Shown piece after piece: positions 19,303 to 27,034 of a stretch of DNA of 64,000 bases. Position 1 is the stretch's first letter, and every line of letters starts with the position of its first letter. The position numbers were made by a program, and so were the translations under genes. This stretch comes from Myxococcus xanthus. Lineage in GTDB: Bacteria; Myxococcota; Myxococcia; Myxococcales; Myxococcaceae. The stretch lies in NCBI RefSeq assembly GCF_006402735.1, contig NZ_CP017174.1, forward strand, positions 4,219,001 through 4,283,000, read 5' to 3'. The notes under the pieces were generated by a model. It was not told the DNA's origin. It saw nothing but the letters and a program-made list of their open reading frames with translations, and did no database searches.

Positions 19303-19401
19303 TTTCGCGGTTCTGAAGTCAGGGATTACGTGGCCTCGTTGGAGCGGCGGTAAGCCTGCGCCGGGGGGCTTCTCAACTACGCAGTCCGAAGTGAGGCAGT
19401 C

Positions 19402-19749
19402 ATGCGCGTGAAGAAGGGTGTAAAGGCTCGTCGTCGTCGTAATAGGATTTTGAAGCTGGCCAAGGGTTTCCGCGGCCGTCGGAAGAACTGCTACAAGCGC
19501 GCCAACCAGGCGGTTGAGCGGGCGCTGGACTACGCCAGCCGCGACCGCATGCAGCGCAAGCGGGACTTCCGTCGCCTGTGGATCGTCCGCATCAACGCGG
19601 CCGCCCGCACGGTGGGCCTCTCCTATTCGAAGCTGATCGCGGGCCTCGCGAAGGCGAAGATCGGCCTGGACCGCAAGGTTCTGTCCGACATGGCCATCGC
19701 GGATCCGTCGGGTTTTGCGGCCGTCGCCAACATCGCGAAGGCGGCCTGA
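19402..19749 (+). CDS. rplT: 50S ribosomal protein L20
   Basis: A 115-residue basic protein. [37 protein letters not shown] is the L20 N-terminal rRNA-binding tail, and the globular C-terminal half contains [22 protein letters not shown] lies just before the ATG. It is co-transcribed with rpmI and ends before a strong terminator. Confidence 0.97.
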   Translation: MRVKKGVKARRRRNRILKLAKGFRGRRKNCYKRANQAVERALDYASRDRMQRKRDFRRLWIVRINAAARTVGLSYSKLIAGLAKAKIGLDRKVLSDMAIADPSGFAAVANIAKAA

Positions 19750-19830
19750 GACACATCCAGCTCGCAAGGCTGGAGACAGAACGGGTGGGGTGGTGGGCTG
19801 ACGCTGGCCACCCTTTCCGGATGTTTGAAC

Positions 19831-19861
19831 GGGCTGCCTCTTCGGGGCGGCCCTTTTTTTT
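19831..19861 (+). terminator. Strong intrinsic terminator between rplT and pheS
   Basis: GGGCTGCCTC at 19831-19840 pairs with GGGGCGGCCC (two G-U pairs) around a TTCG loop, followed by eight T at 19854-19861. Only 48 bases separate it from the pheS ATG, leaving little room for an independent promoter, so read-through or attenuation is likely. Confidence 0.9.
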
Positions 19862-19909
19862 GCCTCGGCGCCAAGGGCGCGCGGGGAACTGGAACGGAGG
19901 CGGAAGTCC

Positions 19910-20959
19910 ATGCGGGATCGGTTGCTGGCGCTCGCGGAGTCCGCGAGGCGGGAGATTGGCGGCGCGTCGGAGCTGTCCGCGGTGGAAGCACTGCGGGTCC
20001 GCTACCTGGGCAAGAAGGGCGAGCTGTCCGGCGTGCTGGGCGGTATGGGCAAGCTGCCCCCGGACGAGCGGCGCTCGCTGGGCGAGGTGGCCAACAGCGT
20101 GAAGGCGGAGCTGGAGAAGCTGCTCGCCGAGGCCGTGGAGCGCGCCGAGGCGGCCGCGCTGGAGGCCCAGCTTCAGGGCCCGGGCCTGGACGTGACGCTG
20201 CCGGGACGCGGCGTGGCGCTGGGCAGCCGGCACCCCGTGTCGCGGACGATGGAGGAGATTGTCCGGACCTTCTCACGGCTCGGCTTCGACGTGGCCAGCG
20301 GCCCGGAGATCGAGCTGGATTACTTCAACTTCGAGGCGCTGAACCTGCCGAAGGACCACCCCGCGCGGGACATGCAGGACACCTTCTACGTGGACGAGGC
20401 CACGCTGGGCCACGCGAAGAAGGCGGACAGCTCGGCGCTGCTGCGCACGCACACGTCCCCGGTGCAGGTCCGGTACATGCTCAACCGCAAGCCGCCCATC
20501 CGCGCGGTGATGCCGGGCCGGGTGTACCGGCGCGACTCGGACATCACTCACACGCCAATGTTCCACCAGGTGGAAGGCCTGCTGGTGGACAAGGGCGTGA
20601 CGTTCGCCGAGCTGAAGGGCTCGTTGGCGGCGTTCGTGACGGCGTTCTTCGGTTCGGACACGCGCACGCGCTTCCGCCCGTCCTTCTTCCCCTTCACGGA
20701 GCCCTCCGCGGAGGTGGACATCACCTGCACGAACTGCGGTGGGAAGGGCTGCCGCATCTGCAAGCAGACCGGGTGGTTGGAGGTGCTGGGCAGCGGCATG
20801 GTGCACCCGAACGTCTTCACCTCGGCCGGGTATGACCCGAACGAGGTGACGGGCTACGCGTTCGGCATGGGCGTGGAGCGCATCGCCATGCTGCGCTACC
20901 GCATCGACGACCTGCGGATGATGTTCGAGAACGACGCGCGCTTCCTCGAGCAGTTCTGA
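19910..20959 (+). CDS. pheS: Phenylalanyl-tRNA synthetase alpha subunit
   Basis: A 349-residue catalytic subunit of the heterotetrameric enzyme. The N-terminal coiled-coil (about 1-85) is followed by the class II core: [43 protein letters not shown], motif 2 PGRVYRRD and TPMFHQVEG, and motif 3 [12 protein letters not shown] near the end. Length matches the short bacterial form. A GGAGG precedes the ATG. pheT follows after 61 bases. Confidence 0.97.
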   Translation: MRDRLLALAESARREIGGASELSAVEALRVRYLGKKGELSGVLGGMGKLPPDERRSLGEVANSVKAELEKLLAEAVERAEAAALEAQLQGPGLDVTLPGRGVALGSRHPVSRTMEEIVRTFSRLGFDVASGPEIELDYFNFEALNLPKDHPARDMQDTFYVDEATLGHAKKADSSALLRTHTSPVQVRYMLNRKPPIRAVMPGRVYRRDSDITHTPMFHQVEGLLVDKGVTFAELKGSLAAFVTAFFGSDTRTRFRPSFFPFTEPSAEVDITCTNCGGKGCRICKQTGWLEVLGSGMVHPNVFTSAGYDPNEVTGYAFGMGVERIAMLRYRIDDLRMMFENDARFLEQF

Positions 20960-20966
20960 GATTCCA

Positions 20967-20987
20967 GGGGGCCTCTCGTGGGCCCCC
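20967..20987 (+). other. Hairpin in the pheS-pheT spacer
   Basis: GGGGGCC at 20967-20973 pairs with GGCCCCC at 20981-20987. No T-run follows, so it is more likely an RNA-stability or processing element than a terminator. Confidence 0.4.
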
Positions 20988-21020
20988 GTGTTCCAGCCGA
21001 TTGAAGAAGAGGGTGGACCT

Positions 21021-23435
21021 GTGAAGATTTCGGTGAAGTGGCTGGGCGATTACGTGGCGCTGCCTCCGTCCGTGGACGAGCTGGCGCGCAAGCTGACCGC
21101 CGCGGGCCTGGAGATTGAGGGAATGGAGCGCCCCGCGGAAGCCCTTCGCGGCGTGGTGGTGGCGCAAATCAAGGAGTCCGTGCAGCACCCCAACGCGGAC
21201 AAGCTGTCCGTCACGCAGGTGGACATCGGCGGGACGGCGCTGCTCCAGGTGGTGTGCGGCGCGAAGAACTTCAAGGTGGGCGACAAGGTGCCGCTGGCCA
21301 CCGTGGGCGCGAAGCTGCCCAACGGCATGGACATCAAGCAGGCGGCCCTGCGCGGCGTGGACAGCTTCGGCATGCTCTGTTCGTCCAAGGAGCTGGGCCT
21401 GAGCGAGGAGTCCAGCGGCCTGCTCATCCTCCCGGTCGATACGCGCGTGGGCACGCCCATCGCGGAGGCCGTGGGGCTGGATGACGTGGTGCTGGAGGTG
21501 AACGTCACGCCGAACCGTCCGGACGCGCTCAGCCACCTGGGCGTGGCGCGTGAGGTGAGCGTGGTGACGGGCTCCGCGCTGAAGGTGCCCCAGCCGAAGC
21601 CTGCGGAGTCGGGCACTCCCGCCGCCGAGCAGGTGAAGGTGCGCGTGGAGGCCCCGGACCGCTGCCCGCGCTACGTGGCGCGCGTGGTGGAGAACGTGAG
21701 GATTGGCCCGTCTCCGCAGTGGATGCAGGACCGGCTGAAGGCGGCCGGGGTGCGCGCCATCAACAACGTGGTGGACGTCACCAACTATGTGAACCTGGAG
21801 TACGGGCAGCCGCTGCACGCCTTCGACCTGGAGAAGCTGGCCGGGCAGGAGATTGTCGTCCGCACGGCGACGCGCGGCGAAAAGCTCAAGACGCTGGACG
21901 GCAAGGACCGCGTCCTGGACGTGGATGACCTGGTCATCGCGGACAAGGACCGGGCGCAGGCCATCGCCGGTGTCATGGGCGGCGGCGACAGCGAGGTGAC
22001 CGAGAGCACCAAGCGGCTGGTGCTGGAGTCGGCGAACTTCCAGGGCTCCACGGTGCGGCGCTCGTCGAAGCGGCACGGGCTGCACACGGAGGCGTCGCAT
22101 CGCTTCGAGCGCGGCGCGGACATGGACGCGGTGGTGCCTGCGATTGACCGGGCGGCGCAGCTGATCGCGGAGCTGGCGGGGGGCACTGTGGCTCCTGGCC
22201 GCGTGGACGTGTACCCGGCGCCGAAGCCGCCTCGAAAGGTGACGCTGCGCTTCGCTCGGGTGGGGCAGGTGCTGGGCGTGTCCGTGGCGGAGCAGGAGGT
22301 CCGTCGCATCCTGGAGGCTCTGGGCTTCAAGGCGGTGGAGGAGGGGACGGGGCAGGCGACGTACGAGGTGCCCCGGGCCCGCGTGGACGTGGAGCGCGAG
22401 GAGGACCTGCTGGAGGAGGTCGCGCGCATCTATGGCTACGACAACATCCCTGCGACGCTGCCGCGGGGACTCGCCACGCTGGCCCCAGAGCCCGCGCATG
22501 CCGAGGCCGAGCGCCGCATGCGTCAGGCGCTGGCCGGGGCGGGCTTCGACGAGGTGGTGAACTACTCGTTCGTCGCGCCGCGAAGCCTGGAGGTGCTGGG
22601 GGGGGCGGAGAAGCCGGTGGCGCTGCTCAACCCGCTGAGCACGGAGCAGTCGGTGATGCGCACCAGCCTGCTGCCGGGTCTGCTGGAGAACCTGTCCCGC
22701 AGCGTGCGGCACCAGGTGGAGGCGGTGGCCATCTACGAGACGGGCCGGGCCTACTTCCAGGAGGCGGAAGGCGGGCAGGGGCAGCGTCCGGCGGCCCGCG
22801 AGGTGCCTCGCGTGGCGGGCCTGGTGTGGGGCCTGCGCGGGGGCGGCCGGAACTGGACGCACAAGGATGCCCGCGCGGACTTCTACGACGCGAAGGCGGC
22901 CGTGGAAGGACTGCTGGGTGCACTCCGCGTGGAGGGCGTGACGTACGTGCCTACGGGGTCGGCGGCGTACCACCCGAAGGCCGTGGCGCAGGTGAAGACT
23001 GCGGACGGCACGGTGCTGGGCCACGTGGGCGAGGTGCACCCACGGGTGGTGAAGGCGCTGGGACTGCCGGACGGGGTGTTCGTCTTCGAGTTGGATACGG
23101 AGCCGCTGTACGCAGCCTCGAAGCTGGTGCCGGCGTACCGGTCGCTGCCGCGTTTCCCGGCGGTGCTTCGGGACCTGGCGGTGGTGGTGCCGCTGGAGTT
23201 GCCCAACGACGAGGTGCGTCGGGTGATCCTGGAGGTGGGCAAGCCGCTGGTGGAGGACGCTCAGGTGTTCGACGTGTACACCGGTGAGCAGATCCCCCAG
23301 GGGCGGAAGAACCTGGCGTACGCGCTGCGCTATCGCTCGTCCGAGCGGACGCTGACCGACGTGGAGGTCAACGAGGCGCACCAGCGCATCGTGGACGAGG
23401 TGAAGCAGCGACTGGGAGCTGCCTTGCGCGCCTGA
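21021..23435 (+). CDS. pheT: Phenylalanyl-tRNA synthetase beta subunit
   Basis: An 804-residue partner of PheS. The order is complete: N-terminal MKISVKWLGDYV, EMAP/OB-type tRNA-binding domain (about 40-150), B3/B4 editing domain (about 210-385), B5 domain (about 400-470), catalytic-like domain, and FDX-ACB anticodon-binding domain at the C-terminus (RSLPRFPAVLRDLAVVVP...). GTG 21021 is preceded by GAGGGTGG; the upstream in-frame GTG at 20988 would add 11 non-homologous residues. Confidence 0.97.
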   Translation: MKISVKWLGDYVALPPSVDELARKLTAAGLEIEGMERPAEALRGVVVAQIKESVQHPNADKLSVTQVDIGGTALLQVVCGAKNFKVGDKVPLATVGAKLPNGMDIKQAALRGVDSFGMLCSSKELGLSEESSGLLILPVDTRVGTPIAEAVGLDDVVLEVNVTPNRPDALSHLGVAREVSVVTGSALKVPQPKPAESGTPAAEQVKVRVEAPDRCPRYVARVVENVRIGPSPQWMQDRLKAAGVRAINNVVDVTNYVNLEYGQPLHAFDLEKLAGQEIVVRTATRGEKLKTLDGKDRVLDVDDLVIADKDRAQAIAGVMGGGDSEVTESTKRLVLESANFQGSTVRRSSKRHGLHTEASHRFERGADMDAVVPAIDRAAQLIAELAGGTVAPGRVDVYPAPKPPRKVTLRFARVGQVLGVSVAEQEVRRILEALGFKAVEEGTGQATYEVPRARVDVEREEDLLEEVARIYGYDNIPATLPRGLATLAPEPAHAEAERRMRQALAGAGFDEVVNYSFVAPRSLEVLGGAEKPVALLNPLSTEQSVMRTSLLPGLLENLSRSVRHQVEAVAIYETGRAYFQEAEGGQGQRPAAREVPRVAGLVWGLRGGGRNWTHKDARADFYDAKAAVEGLLGALRVEGVTYVPTGSAAYHPKAVAQVKTADGTVLGHVGEVHPRVVKALGLPDGVFVFELDTEPLYAASKLVPAYRSLPRFPAVLRDLAVVVPLELPNDEVRRVILEVGKPLVEDAQVFDVYTGEQIPQGRKNLAYALRYRSSERTLTDVEVNEAHQRIVDEVKQRLGAALRA

Positions 23436-23457
23436 ATTCCTGAATGAAGTCAGAGGG

Positions 23458-23486
23458 TTGACACGTCTTCGGGAAGGCTGCAACAG
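23458..23486 (+). promoter_or_regulatory. Candidate promoter of ihfA
   Basis: TTGACA at 23458-23463, a 17-base spacer and CAACAG at 23481-23486. The -35 is perfect and the -10 poor. It lies 39 bases before the ihfA ATG, in the gap after pheT, so ihfA need not depend on pheST read-through. Confidence 0.45.
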
Positions 23487-23525
23487 TGCCCGGCGTTCAG
23501 CCCCGAGGGCTTCCCGAGGATTCGC

Positions 23526-23915
23526 ATGACGAAGGCGGACATCATCGAGGGTGTCTACGAGAAGGTCGGCTTCTCGAAGAAGGAGTCAGCCGAGATCGTG
23601 GAGCTCGTGTTCGACACGCTCAAGGAAACCTTGGAGCGCGGGGACAAGATCAAGATCTCCGGGTTCGGCAACTTCCAGGTGCGCCAGAAGAAGGCGCGCG
23701 TGGGCCGCAACCCGCAGACGGGCAAGGAGATCGAGATCTCGGCGCGCCGGGTGCTGACCTTCCGGCCGAGCCAGGTGCTGAAGAGCGCCCTGAACGGCGA
23801 GGCGCCGCCTGAGGATCATGCGGAGATCGACGCCCGGGAGGAGGCCGCCGCTGACGCGGCCGAGGCCCGTGGCGAGGACTTCGACGAAGAGGGAATGGAG
23901 GACATGGAAGGGTGA
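23526..23915 (+). CDS. ihfA: Integration host factor alpha subunit with acidic C-terminal tail
   Basis: A DNA-bending HU/IHF family protein of 129 residues. The first 95 residues are canonical: MTKADIIEGVYEKVGFSKKES, ERGDKIKISGFGNFQVRQKKARVGRNPQTGKEI with the intercalating Pro, and RVLTFRPSQVLK. The usual family length is about 95-100. The last 32 residues are an Asp/Glu-rich tail (HAEIDAREEAAADAAEARG...) not found in enteric IhfA. Position after pheT is the standard location. Confidence 0.93.
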   Translation: MTKADIIEGVYEKVGFSKKESAEIVELVFDTLKETLERGDKIKISGFGNFQVRQKKARVGRNPQTGKEIEISARRVLTFRPSQVLKSALNGEAPPEDHAEIDAREEAAADAAEARGEDFDEEGMEDMEG

Positions 23916-23945
23916 GTTTTTTGGACGGTGCCCTGCTGCTCTTGC

Positions 23946-23974
23946 TTGACCTGAACGTCATGTGGGGGCATAAG
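23946..23974 (+). promoter_or_regulatory. Promoter of tRNA-Pro
   Basis: TTGACC at 23946-23951, a 17-base spacer, then CATAAG at 23969-23974, 29 bases before the tRNA. Confidence 0.6.
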
Positions 23975-24003
23975 GGCGCACCCTTTCACGGCAGCAGCAG
24001 TGC

Positions 24004-24080
<77 letters not shown>

Positions 24081-24083
24081 TCG

Positions 24084-24134
24084 AAGGCCCTGGAGTTCTT
24101 GGCGAAAGCTGAGGATTCCAGGGCCTTTGTTTTT
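24084..24134 (+). terminator. Intrinsic terminator after tRNA-Pro
   Basis: AAGGCCCTGGA at 24084-24094 pairs perfectly with TCCAGGGCCTT at 24117-24127 (11 bp, 22-base loop), followed by TGTTTTTGT. Confidence 0.85.
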
Positions 24135-24490
24135 GTGCTTTCGGGAGGATGGCGAACTGCCGTCCGCGTGGCTGGCCCAGTGTTGGTATCAAGCAGGAGT
24201 TCAGCGGTGCCCAGGCCCGCGGCCCCGAGCGCAGGCAGGTTACAGCCCTCGCGCAGTTTCTCTGCGTCGAGTCGCTCATAGAGCCACGGATGATACCTCG
24301 ATCCGGATGTGCAACATCGAGGCCACCAGGACCACTGGCTGGTTGATACGCCAGGGGACGTCTGCGGTGCTCGGCGTCCATCCTTCTAGGGGCCCAGTAG
24401 CGCCGCGCACGCTAGCCACGGTCGCGTTCCCGTCGATGCCAGTCCATAGGGGGCGCGCTGGAGCCGCTCTTGCAGTTCTTTACGGCGTCA
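24135..24490. other. Intergenic stretch between tRNA-Pro and the methyltransferase gene
   Basis: About 356 bases with no convincing gene. Short frames here lack ribosome binding sites and family resemblance. I see no integrase and no repeat of the tRNA 3' end. It marks the left edge of the defence island. Confidence 0.5.
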
Positions 24491-26080
24491 TTATGCCACG
24501 CGGATTTTGGCCTGTGTCTTTCGGGGGTCCTCCGAGAGATTCGGCCGCACTTTCGGGGTGATGCCCAGGCTACGGAGTAGTTCGTCCGCGATGTGCCAGG
24601 CCAGGAGTGGTGGGACGCTGTTGCCGATCTGTCGGAAAGCGGGGTTCATGGTTCCGGCGAAGCGGAAGCCATCGGGAAAGGACTGAAGGCGCGCAGCCTC
24701 ACGCACCGAAATCACTCGCTGCTGATCTGAATCGTAGTGGATGTGGCTGTAGGTATCCTTGCCCAGGTGAGCCATCAGCGTTCTGGCGGGCTCATCGGCG
24801 GCCATCTTGCGCCACTTGTTGGGGAACTTTCCGGGGTTGTATGGCGGAACGAATGCGGCTTTGAGCTCCTCGTACTCAAGTGAGCCCTCTGTGAGGCGAG
24901 CACCCGATCTCCGTCGCTTCTCCAATTCCTGTGCGAAGAACTGCGTGGCTCGCACATGTGCCTTCGGATAGTCCTCCCCGGACTTCATGGCTTCGAAGAG
25001 CCGGTAGTCGCGCTTGGTCAGGCAGCGGGTGACGTGATCCCTGAGAAAACCGTCGGACTCGAATCCTGGCCACTCCCGCATCAGTCGTGCGAAGGCGCTG
25101 TGCGGGGCCGTGGTATGGGGCACATGACCGTTGAGGTGACGCGCGCCACGACGATCCCTGTTGTGGAGATGATCCGTCAATTCGGGCAAGTCCGCGAGGG
25201 CCTCGGCGACTGTCACCGCGGGAGGTGCGTTCGCTGGGGCGGCAGGCGGCGCGACATACCAGGACCCTTTGTCCGAGGACTTCGCCAGGACGTTCTTGAG
25301 GGCCACATTGCGGCTGCTGGAATATCCCCGTGGAAAATCCACCTTCCGCGTCGGCACGGGAAAGCTGGGGTCGCTCCTGGTCTCCTTGTGGACTGCGACG
25401 AGAAAGAACCGTTCGCGCATTTGCGGAACGTCGTAGCTCGCCGCATTCATGAGTGTATATGCGCAGCGGTAGCCCATGGTCTTGAGCGACTCGCAGATTT
25501 CATCCCCGAGGTTGTGCCCACCCCAGTTGAGGATGTCGGGGACATTTTCCATGACGAGTGCCAGGGGCTTGAGCGCCTGGACATACTGCAGGTACTGCAC
25601 ATAGAGCGTTGCCCGGGGGTCCTGCTTGAAGGCCTCGGGATGCTGGAACACTTCCCGGAGCTTCGCCCGGCCGACGCGTGTGAATGCGGGGCAGGGCGGA
25701 CCGCCGACGATCACGTCGACCCCCTCATTTGGGGGACGCTTCAGCAGATGGTTCAGCGAGCTGGGCTTGAGCTGCAGGATGTCCTTGGACATCGCGTGCC
25801 AGGGAGCCGCTGAGCGATCTTTCAGCGGGTGGAAGTTCAACGCGTGTGACTTGGCGGCATGCGCGTCGATCTCGACTCCTCCAACGCTGACGCAGCCCGC
25901 GCTGACGAAGCCGAGCGTGAGGCCCCCACACCCGGAAAAGAGGTCCAGCAGCCGCAGCGGCTCTCCTCTCCCGATCCTATCCAGCTTCGCCCTGATGCCT
26001 GGAGCCATGCCGTCCGGACTTATACCGTAGGGTCTCCGGCCATCCCACTTCTTGATCTGCTGCTTCGGTCCGGAGTTCAT
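24491..26080 (-). CDS. DNA (cytosine-5-)-methyltransferase
   Basis: A 529-residue C5 methylase that would protect host DNA in a restriction system. Motifs in order: I LRLLDLFSGCGGLTLGF near residue 42, IV VGGPPCPAFTRVGR (catalytic Cys in PPC; PCP replaces the common PCQ) near 125, VI MENVPDI, VIII QMRERFFLVA, a long target-recognition region (about 275-430), IX REAARLQSFPD and X RQIGNSVPPLLAW near the C-terminus. Start ATG 26080 overlaps the vsr stop as ATGA. The target sequence cannot be read from the protein. It is divergent from the ATPase/Z1/AIPR operon. Confidence 0.93.
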   Translation of the reverse strand: MNSGPKQQIKKWDGRRPYGISPDGMAPGIRAKLDRIGRGEPLRLLDLFSGCGGLTLGFVSAGCVSVGGVEIDAHAAKSHALNFHPLKDRSAAPWHAMSKDILQLKPSSLNHLLKRPPNEGVDVIVGGPPCPAFTRVGRAKLREVFQHPEAFKQDPRATLYVQYLQYVQALKPLALVMENVPDILNWGGHNLGDEICESLKTMGYRCAYTLMNAASYDVPQMRERFFLVAVHKETRSDPSFPVPTRKVDFPRGYSSSRNVALKNVLAKSSDKGSWYVAPPAAPANAPPAVTVAEALADLPELTDHLHNRDRRGARHLNGHVPHTTAPHSAFARLMREWPGFESDGFLRDHVTRCLTKRDYRLFEAMKSGEDYPKAHVRATQFFAQELEKRRRSGARLTEGSLEYEELKAAFVPPYNPGKFPNKWRKMAADEPARTLMAHLGKDTYSHIHYDSDQQRVISVREAARLQSFPDGFRFAGTMNPAFRQIGNSVPPLLAWHIADELLRSLGITPKVRPNLSEDPRKTQAKIRVA

Positions 26081-26625
26081 GGCCTCTTCCACTTCTTCGT
26101 GCTCCGTCGTCCGACCACGGTTCGAGTCTCGGTGGCGTCTCGAAGTTCCTCCATCCAGCGCTGCTCCATGTCGCCCTCGCCGACCTGTGGGATGACCTGG
26201 ACGACCCTCCACGATGCGGATGGAGTCCATTCTCTGTCCTGGAGTGCTTGGCGGACCCACTCGACTACCTCCGCGAGGGACTCGAAGATCTGGTGCTCCC
26301 AGAAGCGGCAGACGCGCCAGCCACCTTCTTCGAGGAGGAGCGTTTGTCGGCGGTCCCGCTCGACGTTTTCTCGCAGCTTGGAGGACCAGAACTCGTCACG
26401 CGTTCGCGGGCGCACATAGTGCTCGGGGCACCCATGCCAGAAGCAGCCATCGATGAAGACAGCAACCTTGTGCCTGGGGAAGACCACATCGGGCCTTCCA
26501 TGAGTAGTTCGCGTGTGCAGGCGGAAGCGCAGTCCGGCCCGCCAGAGCGCCGACCGGAGCAGACGCTCGGGAGAGGTGTCTCGGCCGCGGATCCGCGACA
26601 TCTGTTCGGAACGGGAGAGGCCCAT
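26077..26625 (-). CDS. vsr: Vsr-type DNA mismatch endonuclease
   Basis: A 182-residue very-short-patch-repair-like nuclease. Core motifs: MSRIRGRDTSPERLLRSALW, GRPDVVFPRHKVAVFIDGCFWHGCPEH (catalytic Asp in PDVVF and the zinc/His-Cys segment), and WEHQI. Canonical Vsr is about 135-155 residues; here about 45 extra residues extend the C-terminus. Vsr repairs T:G mismatches from deaminated 5-methylcytosine, fitting the methylase it is coupled to (ATGA overlap). In restriction operons Vsr-like proteins may instead act as nucleases. A perfect palindrome lies directly upstream of the start. Confidence 0.92.
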   Translation of the reverse strand: MGLSRSEQMSRIRGRDTSPERLLRSALWRAGLRFRLHTRTTHGRPDVVFPRHKVAVFIDGCFWHGCPEHYVRPRTRDEFWSSKLRENVERDRRQTLLLEEGGWRVCRFWEHQIFESLAEVVEWVRQALQDREWTPSASWRVVQVIPQVGEGDMEQRWMEELRDATETRTVVGRRSTKKWKRP

Positions 26626-26626
26626 T

Positions 26627-26639
26627 GGTAGGTCCTACC
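26627..26639. promoter_or_regulatory. Perfect palindrome in the vsr leader (candidate operator)
   Basis: GGTAGG-T-CCTACC, a 13-base inverted repeat, ends two bases from the vsr ATG in the divergent region between the two halves of the restriction system. It also covers the place of the ribosome binding site, so binding by a protein or RNA folding would block translation of vsr and the methylase. Confidence 0.4.
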
Positions 26640-27034
26640 TAACAGGTTCTGTGTATCATTCCTACTGAAGGGTGGCCCGGTGTTCATGGGCGGTCAACCA
26701 GCGCAGGAGCCTGTACCAGACCAAGCATGTCGGGCTGACTGTTCAGCTGCCGTGCCACGCGTGGGCGGATGACGCCACACTCAGTCTGTCTGCCCGGACT
26801 GCACCTTGGCCGCGCCTGCCACAGTCGACTTCTTGTCGCCAATGGGTCTTAGGCAACCCTGGTGCCGTACTGGTGACGGCGCTCGGTTATCTGCTCGGTC
26901 TGCATTCCCGGAGCCGCTTCTTGGGAGTTCGGAAACTAGGATAATGTGGAACAGACCTGCCACCGGGGGGCTGGCTTCTATTGCTCGGGGCTAATACGCG
27001 CTCCGGGGGGCATGCCGGGGAAGACGAGGGAGCG
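26640..27034. other. Divergent promoter region of the restriction system
   Basis: About 395 bases between vsr (minus) and the GHKL ATPase (plus). No gene recognised. Possible promoter elements include GATAAT at 26939-26944 for the plus operon and TTGACC (on the minus strand, near 26690) for the minus operon, but spacing is poor for both. Controlled timing of methylase before restriction would require regulation here. Confidence 0.4.

Noticed and set aside
19750-19909. T-box riboswitch or pheL-type leader peptide upstream of pheS
   Set aside because: No TGGNACCGCG core, and the only short frame (ATG TTT GAA...) has a single Phe codon before the hairpin.
20817-23483. 888-codon minus-strand frame antisense to pheT
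   Set aside because: High-GC shadow of pheT; the pheT domains are unambiguous on the plus strand.
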